DNA of 64,000 nt. It comes from Thauera sp. UBA6194. GTDB lineage: Bacteria > Pseudomonadota > Gammaproteobacteria > Burkholderiales > Rhodocyclaceae. The notes beneath the pieces are model-generated. The model saw only the letters and a program-made list of their open reading frames with translations. It was not told where the DNA came from and did no database searches. Below are positions 8,399-18,645 of the stretch, in pieces; position 1 is the stretch's first letter, and each line of letters starts with the position of its first letter. Made by a program: the position numbers and the translations under genes. The DNA lies in the NCBI GenBank assembly GCA_002422685.1, contig DITC01000039.1, positions 1 to 64,000 on the forward strand, read 5' to 3'.

Positions 8399-10579
8399 AT
8401 GCCCCGCAAGCTCCTCGTCACCAACGCCCTGCCCTACGCCAACGGCGACATCCACCTCGGCCACCTGGTGGGCTACATCCAGGCCGACATCTGGGTGCGC
8501 TACCAGCGCATGCGGGGTCATTCGGTGCACTACGTCTGTGCGGACGACACCCACGGCACGCCGGTCATGCTGCGCGCCGAGAAGGAAGGCCTCACCCCCG
8601 AGCAGCTCATCGAGCGCGTGCATGGCGAGCACCTGCGCGACTTCACCGCCTTCGGCGTCGCCTTCGACAACTATCACTCGACGCACAGCCCCGAGAACCG
8701 CTTCTACGCCGAGGACATCTACGGCAAGCTCAAGTCGGGCGGCCTCATCGACACGCGCTCGATCGAGCAGTATTACGACCCGGTCAAGGAGATGTTCCTC
8801 CCCGACCGCTTCATCAAGGGCGAATGCCCCAAGTGCGGCGCGGCCGACCAGTACGGCGACAACTGCGAGGCCTGCGGTGCCGCCTACGCCCCCACCGAGC
8901 TGAAGAACCCGTACTCGGCGGTGTCCGGCGCCAAGCCGGTGCTGAAGACCTCCGAGCACTACTTCTTCCGCCTGTCGGACGAGCGCGCGGTGGCCTTCCT
9001 GCGCGAGTGGACGCGTGGCACCAACGCCGCCGGCGAGCGCCGCCTGCAGGCGGAAGCGGCCAACAAGATGAAGGAATGGCTGGGTGAAGAGGGCGAGAAC
9101 AAGCTCTCGGACTGGGACATCTCGCGCGACGCGCCCTACTTCGGCTTCGAGATCCCCGGCGCGCCCGGCAAGTACTTCTATGTGTGGCTGGACGCGCCGA
9201 TCGGCTACCTCGCCAGCTTCCGCAACCTCGCCGCCAGGCGCGCCATCGCGGGCGAGACGATCGCCATCGAGGACTACACCGACGCCGCCCGCGCCGCCGC
9301 GGCCGGCACCGAGATGGTGCACTTCATTGGCAAGGACATCCTCTATTTCCACGCCCTGTTCTGGCCTGCGATGCTCAAGTTCGCCGGCTACGCCACGCCC
9401 AGCCAGCTGTGCGTCAACGGCTTCCTGACCGTCGACGGCGCCAAGATGAGCAAGAGCCGCGGCACCTTCATCACCGCGCACTCCTACATCGCGCAGAAGC
9501 TCAACCCCGAGTGGCTGCGCTACTACTTCGCCGGCAAGTCCAACGGCACCATGGAAGACGTCGACCTCAACCTCGACGACATGATCGCCAAGGTCAATTC
9601 CGATCTGGTCGGCAAGTTCGTGAACATCGCCAGCCGCTGCGCCGGCTTCATCGGCAAACGCTTCGATGGCAAGTTGGGTGAAGTCGATGCCGCCGCCTGT
9701 GCCGAGTTCGCTGCCGCGTGGAGCGAGGGCCGGGTGGCCGCCGCCTATGACGAGCGCGACTACAGCCGTGCCCTTCGCGAAATCATGCGCCTGGCCGATA
9801 CCGCCAACCAGTATGTGAACGACCACAAGCCCTGGGAGCTCGCCAAGCAGGAAGGCCAGGAGGCCCAGCTGCACACGGTGTGCAGCACCGCGCTCACCAT
9901 GTTCCGCGACCTCACCCGCTACCTCAAGCCGGTACTGCCTGCACTAGCCGCACAGGTCGAGGCCTTCCTCGTCATCCCGAGCATGGACTGGCAGGGTGAA
10001 TGGTCGGCGCTGCCCGCCGGCCACGCGATTCAAGCCTACAGCCACCTGATGACGCGCGTTGAGCGCAAGCAGATCGACGCCCTGCTCGAGGCCAACCGCG
10101 AATCGCTCGCCCCTGCTGCTGCGGCACCGGTCAAGGCGGAGGCAGTCACCAAGGCTGCGTCCTCGCAGCAGCGCCACGCCGAGAAGCAGCAACACAATGC
10201 GCAAGCCGCCGAGACCCCGTCGGAGCACATCTCGATCGACGACTTCACCAAGGTCGACCTGCGCATCGCGAAGATCGTCAACGCCGAACACGTCGAAGGC
10301 GCCGACAAGCTCATCCGCCTCGCGCTCGACATCGGCGAGACCGACGAGGCTGGCAACCCCAGGCCGCGCCAGGTGTTCGCCGGCATCAAGTCGGCCTACG
10401 ACCCGGCCACGCTCATCGGGCGCATGACGGTGATGGTCGCCAACCTCGCCCCGCGCAAGATGAAGTTCGGCATGAGCGAGGGCATGGTGCTCGCCGCCTC
10501 CGACGCCGACGGCAAGACGCCGGGCCTCTTCATCCTGTCGCCCGACGCCGGCGCGCTGCCCGGCATGAAGGTGAAGTGA
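8399..10579 (+). CDS. metG: methionyl-tRNA synthetase
   Basis: Charges initiator and elongator tRNA-Met. The 726-residue protein has the class I HIGH motif as HLGH in [13 protein letters not shown], the zinc knuckle CPKC...CEAC near residues 142-160, and KMSKSRGT. The C-terminal 110 residues are the EMAP-II-like tRNA-binding domain ([20 protein letters not shown]), giving the long dimeric form as in E. coli. The Ala/Lys-rich linker just before that domain is low complexity. A longer open frame extends upstream to 7,607 but is a shadow of the lipoprotein gene. Confidence 0.98.
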   Translation: MPRKLLVTNALPYANGDIHLGHLVGYIQADIWVRYQRMRGHSVHYVCADDTHGTPVMLRAEKEGLTPEQLIERVHGEHLRDFTAFGVAFDNYHSTHSPENRFYAEDIYGKLKSGGLIDTRSIEQYYDPVKEMFLPDRFIKGECPKCGAADQYGDNCEACGAAYAPTELKNPYSAVSGAKPVLKTSEHYFFRLSDERAVAFLREWTRGTNAAGERRLQAEAANKMKEWLGEEGENKLSDWDISRDAPYFGFEIPGAPGKYFYVWLDAPIGYLASFRNLAARRAIAGETIAIEDYTDAARAAAAGTEMVHFIGKDILYFHALFWPAMLKFAGYATPSQLCVNGFLTVDGAKMSKSRGTFITAHSYIAQKLNPEWLRYYFAGKSNGTMEDVDLNLDDMIAKVNSDLVGKFVNIASRCAGFIGKRFDGKLGEVDAAACAEFAAAWSEGRVAAAYDERDYSRALREIMRLADTANQYVNDHKPWELAKQEGQEAQLHTVCSTALTMFRDLTRYLKPVLPALAAQVEAFLVIPSMDWQGEWSALPAGHAIQAYSHLMTRVERKQIDALLEANRESLAPAAAAPVKAEAVTKAASSQQRHAEKQQHNAQAAETPSEHISIDDFTKVDLRIAKIVNAEHVEGADKLIRLALDIGETDEAGNPRPRQVFAGIKSAYDPATLIGRMTVMVANLAPRKMKFGMSEGMVLAASDADGKTPGLFILSPDAGALPGMKVK

Positions 10580-10752
10580 CCCGGGCCGAGTAGCCGTCAT
10601 GCCGCTCACACCCTCGAAACGCTGGATCGTCCTGCATCACGCGGGCCGAGGGTGACCGTCTCCGCAGTCTGCGCCGCTCGCCGTGACACCGATGGCAGCG
10701 GCGCCGCCCGGGCCTCGCGCCCCGTCCTGAACCAGTACGCAGCGGAGACAGC

Positions 10753-12444
10753 ATGAAACTCGATTTTCGTCCCAAGCTCTTCGACACCCTGCACGGCTAC
10801 AGCCGCGCGACCTTCGTCGGCGACCTCTCCTCGGGCATCACCGTCGGCGTGCTCGCCCTGCCGCTGGCGATGGCGTTCGCGATCGCCTCGGGCATGTCGC
10901 CCTCGGCCGGCATCTGGACGGCGATCGTCGCCGGCTTCCTGATCGCGTTCCTGGGCGGCTCGAAGGTGCAGATCGGCGGCCCCACCGGCGCCTTCATCCC
11001 GATCATCTACGCCATCGTCGCCGACCTCGGCGTGCATAACCTGCTCATCGCCACGATGATGTCGGGCGTGCTGCTGTTCGCCATGGGCGCGCTGCGCCTG
11101 GGCAACATGATCCGCTTCATCCCGCTGTCGGTCGTGATCGGCTTCACCAACGGCATCGCGGTGGTGATCTTCATCTCCCAGATCAAGGACTTCCTCGGCC
11201 TGCAGATCGCCGACCTGCCGGGCGAATTCTTCGCCAAGATGCGCGCGCTGTTCGAGGCGCTCCCCACCCTGCACCTGCCCACGGTGGCGGTGGCAGTGGC
11301 TTCGCTCGTGATCCTGGTGGCGTGGAACCGCCAGGCGGCGCGGACTGCCTGGATGCGTCGCCTGCCGGGGCCGCTCGCGGTGCTGATCATCATGACCTTG
11401 ATCAACGCGCTGGTCGCCTTTCCGGTCGACACCATCGGCAGCCGCTTCGGCGGCATCCCGCAGGAGATCCCGCCCTTTGGCCTGCCCGAGCTGAGCCTGT
11501 CCACGCTCGGCAAGCTGATCGCGCCGGCGATCACGATCGCGCTGCTCGGCGCGATCGAGTCGCTGCTCTCGGCGCGGGTCGCCGACAGCCAGATCGACGA
11601 TCGCCACGACCCCAACCAGGAGCTGATGGCGCAGGGCATCGCCAACGTCGCCGCGCCGCTGTTCGGCGGTTTCGCCGCCACCGGCGCGATCGCGCGCACC
11701 GCGACCAACATCCGCACCGGAGGCCGCACGCCGATCGCCGGCATCATCCACGCCGGCGTGCTGCTTGCGATCGTGCTCGCGCTTGCTCCCGCGGCCAGCC
11801 ACATTCCGCTCGCCACGCTGTCGGCGATCGTGGTCATCGTGGCGATCAACATGGGCGAATGGCACGCCTTCGCGCCCAGGGAGCTCGCGCGCTACTCGCT
11901 GAATTACCGCACCATCCTGCTCGGCACCTTCTTCATCACCGTGGTGTTCGACCTCACGCTGGCGGTCGAGATCGGCATGGCGCTGGCGAGCCTGTTCTTC
12001 ATCTACCGCATGTCCGACCTCACCCGCATCGACCGCGTGCCGCTGGAAGACTTCTACGGCGTCGAGGCCTTGTCGCACCCGGACGGCACGCCGCGCATCG
12101 TCGCCTACAAGCTCAAGGGCAGCCTGTTCTTCGGCGCCGCCAACAAGCTCGAGAACCTGCTGCTCGGGCTGCCGGGCCACCCCGAGGTGGTGGTGCTGGA
12201 CCTGGACAAGGTGATCAACATCGACACCACCGGGCTGGACATCCTGCAGACCCTGCATCGCAACCTGCAAAAGCGCGGCGCCCACCTGGTGCTGTGCGGG
12301 CTCAACTCGCAGCCCGGCTCGATCGTGTTCCGCTCGGGATTCAGCGACAAGCTCGGCGACGACAACATCACCGCCAACCTCACCGAGGCGCTGATCCGCG
12401 CCCAGCGCCTCGGCGGGCGCGAGCCGGAGATTTCCTACGCCTGA
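10753..12444 (+). CDS. SulP-family inorganic anion transporter with STAS domain
   Basis: Inner-membrane transporter of 563 residues, related to SLC26 carriers that move sulfate, bicarbonate or C4-dicarboxylates. The membrane domain (1-420) holds many hydrophobic segments and the hallmark GGPTGAFIPIIYAI; the C-terminal STAS domain (about 440-550) contains VVVLDLDKVINIDTTGLDIL. Substrate cannot be predicted. GGAGA lies before the ATG. It converges on dnaE with only nine bases between the two stop codons. Confidence 0.92.
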   Translation: MKLDFRPKLFDTLHGYSRATFVGDLSSGITVGVLALPLAMAFAIASGMSPSAGIWTAIVAGFLIAFLGGSKVQIGGPTGAFIPIIYAIVADLGVHNLLIATMMSGVLLFAMGALRLGNMIRFIPLSVVIGFTNGIAVVIFISQIKDFLGLQIADLPGEFFAKMRALFEALPTLHLPTVAVAVASLVILVAWNRQAARTAWMRRLPGPLAVLIIMTLINALVAFPVDTIGSRFGGIPQEIPPFGLPELSLSTLGKLIAPAITIALLGAIESLLSARVADSQIDDRHDPNQELMAQGIANVAAPLFGGFAATGAIARTATNIRTGGRTPIAGIIHAGVLLAIVLALAPAASHIPLATLSAIVVIVAINMGEWHAFAPRELARYSLNYRTILLGTFFITVVFDLTLAVEIGMALASLFFIYRMSDLTRIDRVPLEDFYGVEALSHPDGTPRIVAYKLKGSLFFGAANKLENLLLGLPGHPEVVVLDLDKVINIDTTGLDILQTLHRNLQKRGAHLVLCGLNSQPGSIVFRSGFSDKLGDDNITANLTEALIRAQRLGGREPEISYA

Positions 12445-12453
12445 GCGGAAAGC

Positions 12454-15400
12454 TCAGGGATAAACGACCTCGACCGCCTCCGGCGCCAGCCACTCGCGCA
12501 AGCCCTCCAGCAGCGCGTCGTCCAGGCGCACGCGCCAGCCGTCGCCGAGGGGCAGGTCGGCCTCGGCGGCGGCGTTGCGGTAAGTCACGCGCACCGGACA
12601 GCCGCCTTCGCGGAAGGGCTCGAGCAGGGTCTGCAGCTTGCCGGCGGCGGCCATCGCGCCGCCGCTCGCGCCCACCTCGCCGTTGATGCGCACGGACAGC
12701 GCGCGCGCGAAGCGGCCACGCGCCTCGCCCAGCGTCAGCACCCGGTCGGCGATGATGCGCAGCCCGCCCGAGAAGTCGTCGTTGCTGACCTTGGCCTCGA
12801 TCACCACCACCTCGTCGGTGACGATCTTGCCGCGGCTGGCGTCGAGCACCTCGGAATACACCGTGACCTCGCGGGGTTCGGTGCCGTCGTCGATCTGCAC
12901 GAAGGCCATCTTGCCGCGGTTGCCGACCTTGGTGCGCTGCTCCATGACCACGCCGGCGAGCATGGTGAGATCGCGCGAGGGCTCGAGCTGGGCCAGCGTG
13001 CGGCGCACGAAGCGGCGCACCTCGGGCTTGAAGGTGTTGAACGGATGGCCGGAGAGGAAGAAGCCGATCGCGAGCTTCTCTTCCTTGAGGCGCTCGCGCT
13101 CGGTCCACGGGCGGATCTTCGCGAACTCGGGCGCCGCGCCGGCCGCCTCCGGCATCAGGTCGAAGAGCCCGCCCTGCATCGCGTTGGCCGCCGCCTGCTC
13201 GGCCGCCTCCATGGCGAGCGCCACGGTGGCCATCAGCTGCGCGCGGTCCAGCCCCTTGTGGCCCGCCAGCGTGTCCATGGCGCCGGCGCGGATCAGCGCC
13301 TCGATGACGCGCCGGTTCACCATGCGCCGGTCGACGCGCTCGCAGAAATCGAACAGGTCGCGGAACTCGCCGCCCTTCTGCCGGGCGGCGAGGATCGCGC
13401 GCACCGCCGGCTCGCCCACGCCCTTCACCGCGCCCAGGCCGTAGCGGATGGTCTTGCGATCCACCGGCACGAAGCGGTAGTCGGAGGTGTTGACGTCCGG
13501 CGGCAGCACCTTGATGCCGTTGGCGAGCGTGTCCTCGTAGAAGATCTTGACCGTGTCGGTGTTGTCCAGGTCGGACGACATGGTCGCCGCCATGAAGGCC
13601 GCGCAGTGGTGCGCCTTGAGCCAGGCGGTGTGGTAGGTGACGACCGCATAGGCCGCGGTGTGCGACTTGTTGAAGCCGTACTCCGCGAACTTGGTCATCA
13701 GGTCGAAGAGCTGCTCGGCGAGCGCCGGGTCGTAGCCCTTGTGCTTCGCGCCTTCGGCGATGGTGGCGCGGTGCTTGGCCATCTCGTCGGCCTTCTTCTT
13801 GCCCATCGCGCGGCGCAGCATGTCGGCGCCGCCCAGGGTGTATCCCCCGATGATCTGGGAGATCTGCATCACCTGTTCCTGGTACACGATCACGCCATAG
13901 GTCGGCTCCAGGCAGGCCTTGAGGTCGGGGTGGAAGTAGTCGATCTCCTGCTGGCCCTTCTTGCGCAGGATGAAGTCGTCCACCATGCCCGAGCCGAGCG
14001 GCCCCGGGCGGTAGAGCGCGAGCACCGCGATGATGTCCTCGAAGCGGTCGGGCGCGAGCTTCTTCAGGAGCTTCTTCATGCCGTCCGATTCGACCTGGAA
14101 GATCGCCGTGGTGTTGGCGTCCCTCAGGATCTGGTAGGCGGCGGGGTCCTCGAAGCCCAGGCTCATCAGGTCGGGCCGGCTGCCCTCCAGGCGCGCCACG
14201 TACTCGAGCGCGAGCTCGATGATGGTGAGGTTGCGCAGGCCGAGGAAGTCGAACTTCACCAGGCCGACGGCCTCGACGTCGTCCTTGTCGAACTGCGACA
14301 CCGGCGTGGCGTCCTCGCCGTCGGCGATGTAGAGCGGGCAGAAGTCGGTGAGCTTGCCGGGCGCGATCAGCACGCCGCCGGCGTGCATGCCGACGTTGCG
14401 GGAGAGGCCCTCCAGCGGCTGCGCCAGGCTCCACAGGTCGCGCACCGACTCGCCGTCGTTGCCGTCGGCCATCATCTCGCCGATCTGCGGCTCCATCTCG
14501 TAGGCCTTGTTGAGCGAGACGGGCTTGGCGCCCTCGATCGGGATCAGCTTCGACAGCCGGTCGCACAGGCCGTAGGGCAGGTCGAGCACGCGGCCGACGT
14601 CGCGCACCACCGCCTTCGAGGCCATGGTGCCGAAGGTGGCGATCTGGCTCACCGCGTCCTTGCCGTAGCGCTCGCGCACGTACTCGATGACGCGGTAGCG
14701 GTTGTCCTGGCAGAAGTCGATGTCGAAGTCGGGCATCGACACCCGCTCGGGGTTCAGGAAGCGCTCGAACAGCAGCGCGTACTCGAGCGGGTCGATGTCG
14801 GTGATCTTGAGCGAATAGGCTACCAGCGAGCCCGCGCCCGAACCGCGCCCCGGGCCGACAGGCACGCCGTTGTTCTTCCCCCACTGGATGAAGTCGGCAA
14901 CGATCAGGAAATAGCCGGGGAAGCCCATCTGGATGATGGTGTCGGTCTCGAACTTCAGCCGCTGCTCGTAGCGCGGGCGCTGCTGCTCGCGCTCCTCGGG
15001 GTGCGGGTAGAGCTGGACGAGGCGTTCCTCCAGGCCCTTCTTCGCCTCCGCGACCAGGAAGTCGTCGAGCGTCATGCCCTCGGGGGTCGGGAAGAGCGGC
15101 AGGAAGTTCTTGCCCAGCTGCACGGTCAGCGAGCAGCGGCGGGCGATCTCGACCGCGTTCTCGAGCGCCTCGGGCAGGTCGGCGAAGAGCTCGCACATCT
15201 CCGCCTGGCTCTTGAGGTACTGCTCCTCGGTGAAGTCGCGCGGCCGGCGCTTGTCGGCGAGCACGTAGCCCTGGGCGATGCACACCCGCGCCTCGTGGGC
15301 CTTGAAGTCCTCGCGCTTCAGGAACTGCACCGGGTGGGTCGCGACCACCGGCAGGCCGAGCCGGCCGGCGATGTCCACCGCGTGGCGGATGTACGACTCG

Positions 15401-15978
15401 GTGCCGGGGTGACCGGCGCGCTGGAGCTCGATGTAGAAGGCGTCCGGGAACAGCCGCGCCCAGTCGGCGGCGAGCTGTTCGGCGAGCGCGAGGTTGCCGG
15501 CGGCGATCGCCGCGCCGATGTCGCCGCTCATCGCGCCCGACAGGCACAGCAGCTCGCTCGCGGCGCCGCCCTCGAACCACTCGCGGCGCATCTCGGCGCG
15601 GCCGCGGTGCTTGTTCTCGAGGTAGGCGCGCGTGAGCAGCTCGCACAGCTGGCCGTAGCCCGCGCGGTTTCTGCAGATCAGCAGCACGCGGTGGGGCTTG
15701 TCGCGCTCGGCCTCGTTCTGGATCCAGGCGTCCACTCCGACGATGGGCTTGATGCCCTTGCCGCGCGCGCCCTTGTAGAACTTGACCATGCCGAACAGGT
15801 TGGCAAGGTCGGAGACGCCGAGCGCCGGCATACCGTCGTCGGCCGCGGCAGCGATCGCCTGGTCGAGCTGGACGATGCCGTCGGTGATCGAGTATTCGGA
15901 GTGGAGGCGGAGGTGGACGAAGCGCGGCGCGCTCGACACGAGGCCCGGCTCGACCGGGGTATGGGCTGCGGAATTCAT
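12454..15978 (-). CDS. dnaE: DNA polymerase III alpha subunit
   Basis: Replicative polymerase subunit of 1174 residues. The N-terminal PHP domain begins FVHLRLHSEYSITDG; the palm carries PDFDIDFCQDNR with the catalytic aspartates, and the phrases GPGRGSGAGSLVAYSL and GFNKSHTAAYAVV are typical. A helix-hairpin-helix region and an OB fold (MLAGVVMEQRTKVGNRGKMAF) follow. Length fits DnaE1. Initiation at MNSAAHTPVEPG is supported by the conserved sequence soon after it. It stands alone, with the REP block in its upstream region. Confidence 0.97.
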   Translation of the reverse strand: MNSAAHTPVEPGLVSSAPRFVHLRLHSEYSITDGIVQLDQAIAAAADDGMPALGVSDLANLFGMVKFYKGARGKGIKPIVGVDAWIQNEAERDKPHRVLLICRNRAGYGQLCELLTRAYLENKHRGRAEMRREWFEGGAASELLCLSGAMSGDIGAAIAAGNLALAEQLAADWARLFPDAFYIELQRAGHPGTESYIRHAVDIAGRLGLPVVATHPVQFLKREDFKAHEARVCIAQGYVLADKRRPRDFTEEQYLKSQAEMCELFADLPEALENAVEIARRCSLTVQLGKNFLPLFPTPEGMTLDDFLVAEAKKGLEERLVQLYPHPEEREQQRPRYEQRLKFETDTIIQMGFPGYFLIVADFIQWGKNNGVPVGPGRGSGAGSLVAYSLKITDIDPLEYALLFERFLNPERVSMPDFDIDFCQDNRYRVIEYVRERYGKDAVSQIATFGTMASKAVVRDVGRVLDLPYGLCDRLSKLIPIEGAKPVSLNKAYEMEPQIGEMMADGNDGESVRDLWSLAQPLEGLSRNVGMHAGGVLIAPGKLTDFCPLYIADGEDATPVSQFDKDDVEAVGLVKFDFLGLRNLTIIELALEYVARLEGSRPDLMSLGFEDPAAYQILRDANTTAIFQVESDGMKKLLKKLAPDRFEDIIAVLALYRPGPLGSGMVDDFILRKKGQQEIDYFHPDLKACLEPTYGVIVYQEQVMQISQIIGGYTLGGADMLRRAMGKKKADEMAKHRATIAEGAKHKGYDPALAEQLFDLMTKFAEYGFNKSHTAAYAVVTYHTAWLKAHHCAAFMAATMSSDLDNTDTVKIFYEDTLANGIKVLPPDVNTSDYRFVPVDRKTIRYGLGAVKGVGEPAVRAILAARQKGGEFRDLFDFCERVDRRMVNRRVIEALIRAGAMDTLAGHKGLDRAQLMATVALAMEAAEQAAANAMQGGLFDLMPEAAGAAPEFAKIRPWTERERLKEEKLAIGFFLSGHPFNTFKPEVRRFVRRTLAQLEPSRDLTMLAGVVMEQRTKVGNRGKMAFVQIDDGTEPREVTVYSEVLDASRGKIVTDEVVVIEAKVSNDDFSGGLRIIADRVLTLGEARGRFARALSVRINGEVGASGGAMAAAGKLQTLLEPFREGGCPVRVTYRNAAAEADLPLGDGWRVRLDDALLEGLREWLAPEAVEVVYP

Positions 15979-16040
15979 GGCGCGGATTTTACCCCGAGGC
16001 CGACGCGCTGCCCGCGCCCATCACGTGCCCAAGCGCTGTA

Positions 16041-16167
16041 TTCGCGGCCAAGGCCGCTCCCACGGTGCAGGCGGCCACGCGCGGCGCAGAGTTCGGCCGC
16101 TGCAAGCCGCCCGCCCGTGGGAGCCCCTGCACGCGAGCCGCCCCGTGGGAGCGGGCTTGCCCGCGAA
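16041..16167. repeat. cluster of REP-like palindromes
   Basis: Three related elements lie between dnaE and the oxidoreductase gene. One, read on the minus strand, is GTGGGAGCGGCCTTGGCCGC followed by GAA (16063-16041). One on the plus strand is GTGGGAGCGGGCTTGCCCGC followed by GAA (16145-16167). A degraded copy starts GTGGGAGCCCCTGCACGCGA (16117-16136). Each good copy has a 6-bp GC stem around TT. The GTGGGAGC head and stem match the REP family known from Pseudomonas. The head-to-head arrangement makes this a small BIME-like cluster. Confidence 0.8.
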
Positions 16168-16217
16168 CAGGCCCGTCGGCGCGCGTGGCGACCGTCCAGG
16201 CCACGCCGCTGCACCGC

Positions 16218-17192
16218 TCAGGGCAGCAGCACGGTCGAGCCGACGGTCCTGCGTGCTTCCAGGTCGCGATGCGCCTGGGCTGCGTCCTTCAGCGCGTAGC
16301 GCTGCATCACCTCGACCTTCACCTTGCCGCTGCGCACCACCTCGAACAGCGAGGCCGCACGTTCGAGCAGTTCCTCGCGGGTAGCGATGTAGTCGGGCAG
16401 CCCGGGGCGGGTCACATACACCGATCCCGCCTTGTGCAGCAGCGCGCAGTCGAAGGGCGCCACCGGGCCGGTGGCGTTGCCGTAGCTCACCATGGTGCCG
16501 CGGCGCTGCAGGCAGGCGATCGAGTCCAGGAAGGTGTCGCGGCCGACCGAGTCGTACACCACCGCCACGCCCTTGCCGCCGGTGAGCTCGCGCACGCGCT
16601 CGGAGAATTTCTCGCGCGAGTACACGATCACGTGGTCGCAGCCGAGCGCCTTCGCGCGCACCGCCTTGTCGTCGTTGCCCACGGTGCCGATCACGGTGGC
16701 GCCGAGCAGCTTGGCCCACTGCACCAGGATCGAGCCCACACCGCCGGCGGCCGCGTGCACCAGGATGGTCTCGCCCGCCTTCACCGGATAGGTGGAATGC
16801 AGCAGGTAGTGCGCAGTGATGCCCTGCAGCATCATCGCCGCGGCCTGTTCGAAGGCGATGTCCTCGGGCAGCACGACCAGATGGCGGGCGGGGATGTTGC
16901 GCACCTCGGAGTAGGCATCGAGCGGGCCAATGGTGTAGGCCACGCGATCGCCCGCCTTCACCTCACTGACGCCCTCGCCCACCGCCTCGACCACGCCCGC
17001 GCCTTCCATGCCGAGGCCGGAGGGCAGCGGCAGCGGATACAGGCCGCTGCGGTGGTAGGTGTCGATGAAGTTGAGCCCGACCGCATGGTGGCGCAGGCGC
17101 ACCTCGCCGGGGCCGGGCGGCGGCGGCTCGACCGCCTCCCACTGCAGGACTTCGGGGCCGCCGGTGCGGTGAAAACGGATCGCATGGTTCAT
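16218..17192 (-). CDS. qor: NADPH:quinone oxidoreductase (zeta-crystallin type)
   Basis: Zinc-free medium-chain dehydrogenase of 324 residues that transfers electrons from NADPH to quinones. The start MNHAIRFHRTGGPEVLQW is supported by AGGAG eight bases upstream; the longer open frame lacks this. Family features: GEVRLRHHAVGLNFIDTYHRSGLYPLPLP near residues 30-58, GMEGAGVVEAVG, and the NADPH-binding HAAAGGVGSILVQWAK. The substrate is not certain from sequence. Confidence 0.93.
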   Translation of the reverse strand: MNHAIRFHRTGGPEVLQWEAVEPPPPGPGEVRLRHHAVGLNFIDTYHRSGLYPLPLPSGLGMEGAGVVEAVGEGVSEVKAGDRVAYTIGPLDAYSEVRNIPARHLVVLPEDIAFEQAAAMMLQGITAHYLLHSTYPVKAGETILVHAAAGGVGSILVQWAKLLGATVIGTVGNDDKAVRAKALGCDHVIVYSREKFSERVRELTGGKGVAVVYDSVGRDTFLDSIACLQRRGTMVSYGNATGPVAPFDCALLHKAGSVYVTRPGLPDYIATREELLERAASLFEVVRSGKVKVEVMQRYALKDAAQAHRDLEARRTVGSTVLLP

Positions 17193-17259
17193 GGGTGATC
17201 TCCTCGTCGGTCTTGTTGCGCCGCCCACGAGCAGCACGACTGGGGGGCGGATGGGGCGC

Positions 17260-18504
17260 TCAGCGTACCAGCGAAATCCCCAGCCGGTACTGCGTCTCCT
17301 TGTTCTCGTCGTATTCGAGCAGGGTCTCACCGTAGCCCTTGAAGGCCTGGAGGTGGACGAAGGCGCCCACCCCGGAAAACACGCTGCGCCGCAGCGGATA
17401 GGACAGGTCGAACTGGGTCCCCATCTTGCCCGCGCTGCCGCGCCGGATCAGCGTCGAGAACATCAGCGCGTCATCGCGGCCGAGGCGCAGGCCGAGTTCG
17501 GCGTGGCCGCGGTAGCGCGCGATGTCGGGGTTGTCCTCGCGGTCGAGGTAGGTCCAGAACTTGGGCGCGATGCCGAAGTAGGTGCCGGATTCGTCCACCC
17601 GAATGCGCGCATCGGCACGCGCGAACAGGGTGTCGATGCTGCGCGAGGGCAGGTCCTCCTTGCCATTGGATTCGTGCTCGTAGCCGCCATAGAGGGCGAG
17701 CGAACCCCGCTGGTCGGGGTCGTCGAGCGCCCAGCGGTAGAACAGCGACGGCCGGAAGCTCGAATCTCGGAATGGCTTCGATTCTCCCTGCAGGTCCCAC
17801 AGCGAGGTCTGCGTGAAGCCGAAGTACACCCCGCTCGCCACCGGGATCGTCTCCGCGACCACGCCCTGCTCGTCGAAGATGCGGTAGCGAAAGCTGAACT
17901 GGAAGCGCGCGCTCACCGGGTCCTTGCCGCCGACGAGGAAGTACATCGGCTCGTGGAATCCCAGCGCGGAGGGCTCGACCGGCGTCGGATCGGCGGGCAT
18001 GTCGGCCACGCGCGCCATCGGTGCGACCGAGGAAGCGGGCGCCGCCGCGACCGGCGCGGTAGCTGCGCTCGCTTCGCCTGCGGCCACGCCGACCGCGGGC
18101 GCCTGGGTCGGCGCCGATACCACCCGGGTGGCCGCGCCGCCATCGAGCAGCACGCGCGCCGAAGGGTGGTCGGCGAGCGCGAGCGTGGCCACGCCCGCAA
18201 CTTCCATCGGCCAGCGCGCGAAGTAGCGGCGCTGACGCGCGCTCGCATCTGCCTTGCCGATCGCCACCAGCTCGACCGCGATGCGCGGACCGCCGCCGGG
18301 CAGCGCGATGCTCGCGGGCAGGCGCGCGGGCCAGTTCGCCGCCCTGCCGTCACCGATCACCACCACCTCGAAGCGCTGGCCGGGCACCACCTGCAGTTCG
18401 GGGGCCGCCAGCAGCCAGTCGGCGGCGAGCGCCGCGGGCGCGGTCAGAAGGAGCACGGCCGCAAGCAGTGGCGGGCGCAGGGGGAACGATCGAGGATTCT
18501 TCAT
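17260..18504 (-). CDS. pldA: outer-membrane phospholipase A (OMPLA)
   Basis: Outer-membrane beta-barrel hydrolase that cleaves phospholipids reaching the outer leaflet. The 414-residue protein starts with a signal peptide (hydrophobic core LLAAVLLLTAPAALA). A 150-residue extension, rich in Ala/Val/Pro at its end, precedes the barrel, which E. coli PldA lacks. The active site is in YGGYEHESNGKEDLPSRS: His277 and Ser279 with the following Asn. Barrel strands continue to the terminal LGISLVR. Start chosen at the signal peptide, with GGAAG upstream. Confidence 0.9.
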   Translation of the reverse strand: MKNPRSFPLRPPLLAAVLLLTAPAALAADWLLAAPELQVVPGQRFEVVVIGDGRAANWPARLPASIALPGGGPRIAVELVAIGKADASARQRRYFARWPMEVAGVATLALADHPSARVLLDGGAATRVVSAPTQAPAVGVAAGEASAATAPVAAAPASSVAPMARVADMPADPTPVEPSALGFHEPMYFLVGGKDPVSARFQFSFRYRIFDEQGVVAETIPVASGVYFGFTQTSLWDLQGESKPFRDSSFRPSLFYRWALDDPDQRGSLALYGGYEHESNGKEDLPSRSIDTLFARADARIRVDESGTYFGIAPKFWTYLDREDNPDIARYRGHAELGLRLGRDDALMFSTLIRRGSAGKMGTQFDLSYPLRRSVFSGVGAFVHLQAFKGYGETLLEYDENKETQYRLGISLVR

Positions 18505-18645
18505 CGGACACTTCCGGTACGCACGAAACAAAGCGGGGCAGCCCCTCGCAGGACTGCTCCCGAAAATTGCACCGCTGCCGTCACGGCTGATCGCAGCGGT
18601 GACGACAGCGCAGGGGCGGCGCGAAACACGTGCCGCCCGACCGCA

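Noticed and set aside
13045..16299. 1084-codon plus-strand frame opposite dnaE
   Set aside because: Antisense shadow of dnaE, with the same His/Arg/Gly/Val bias as other shadows.
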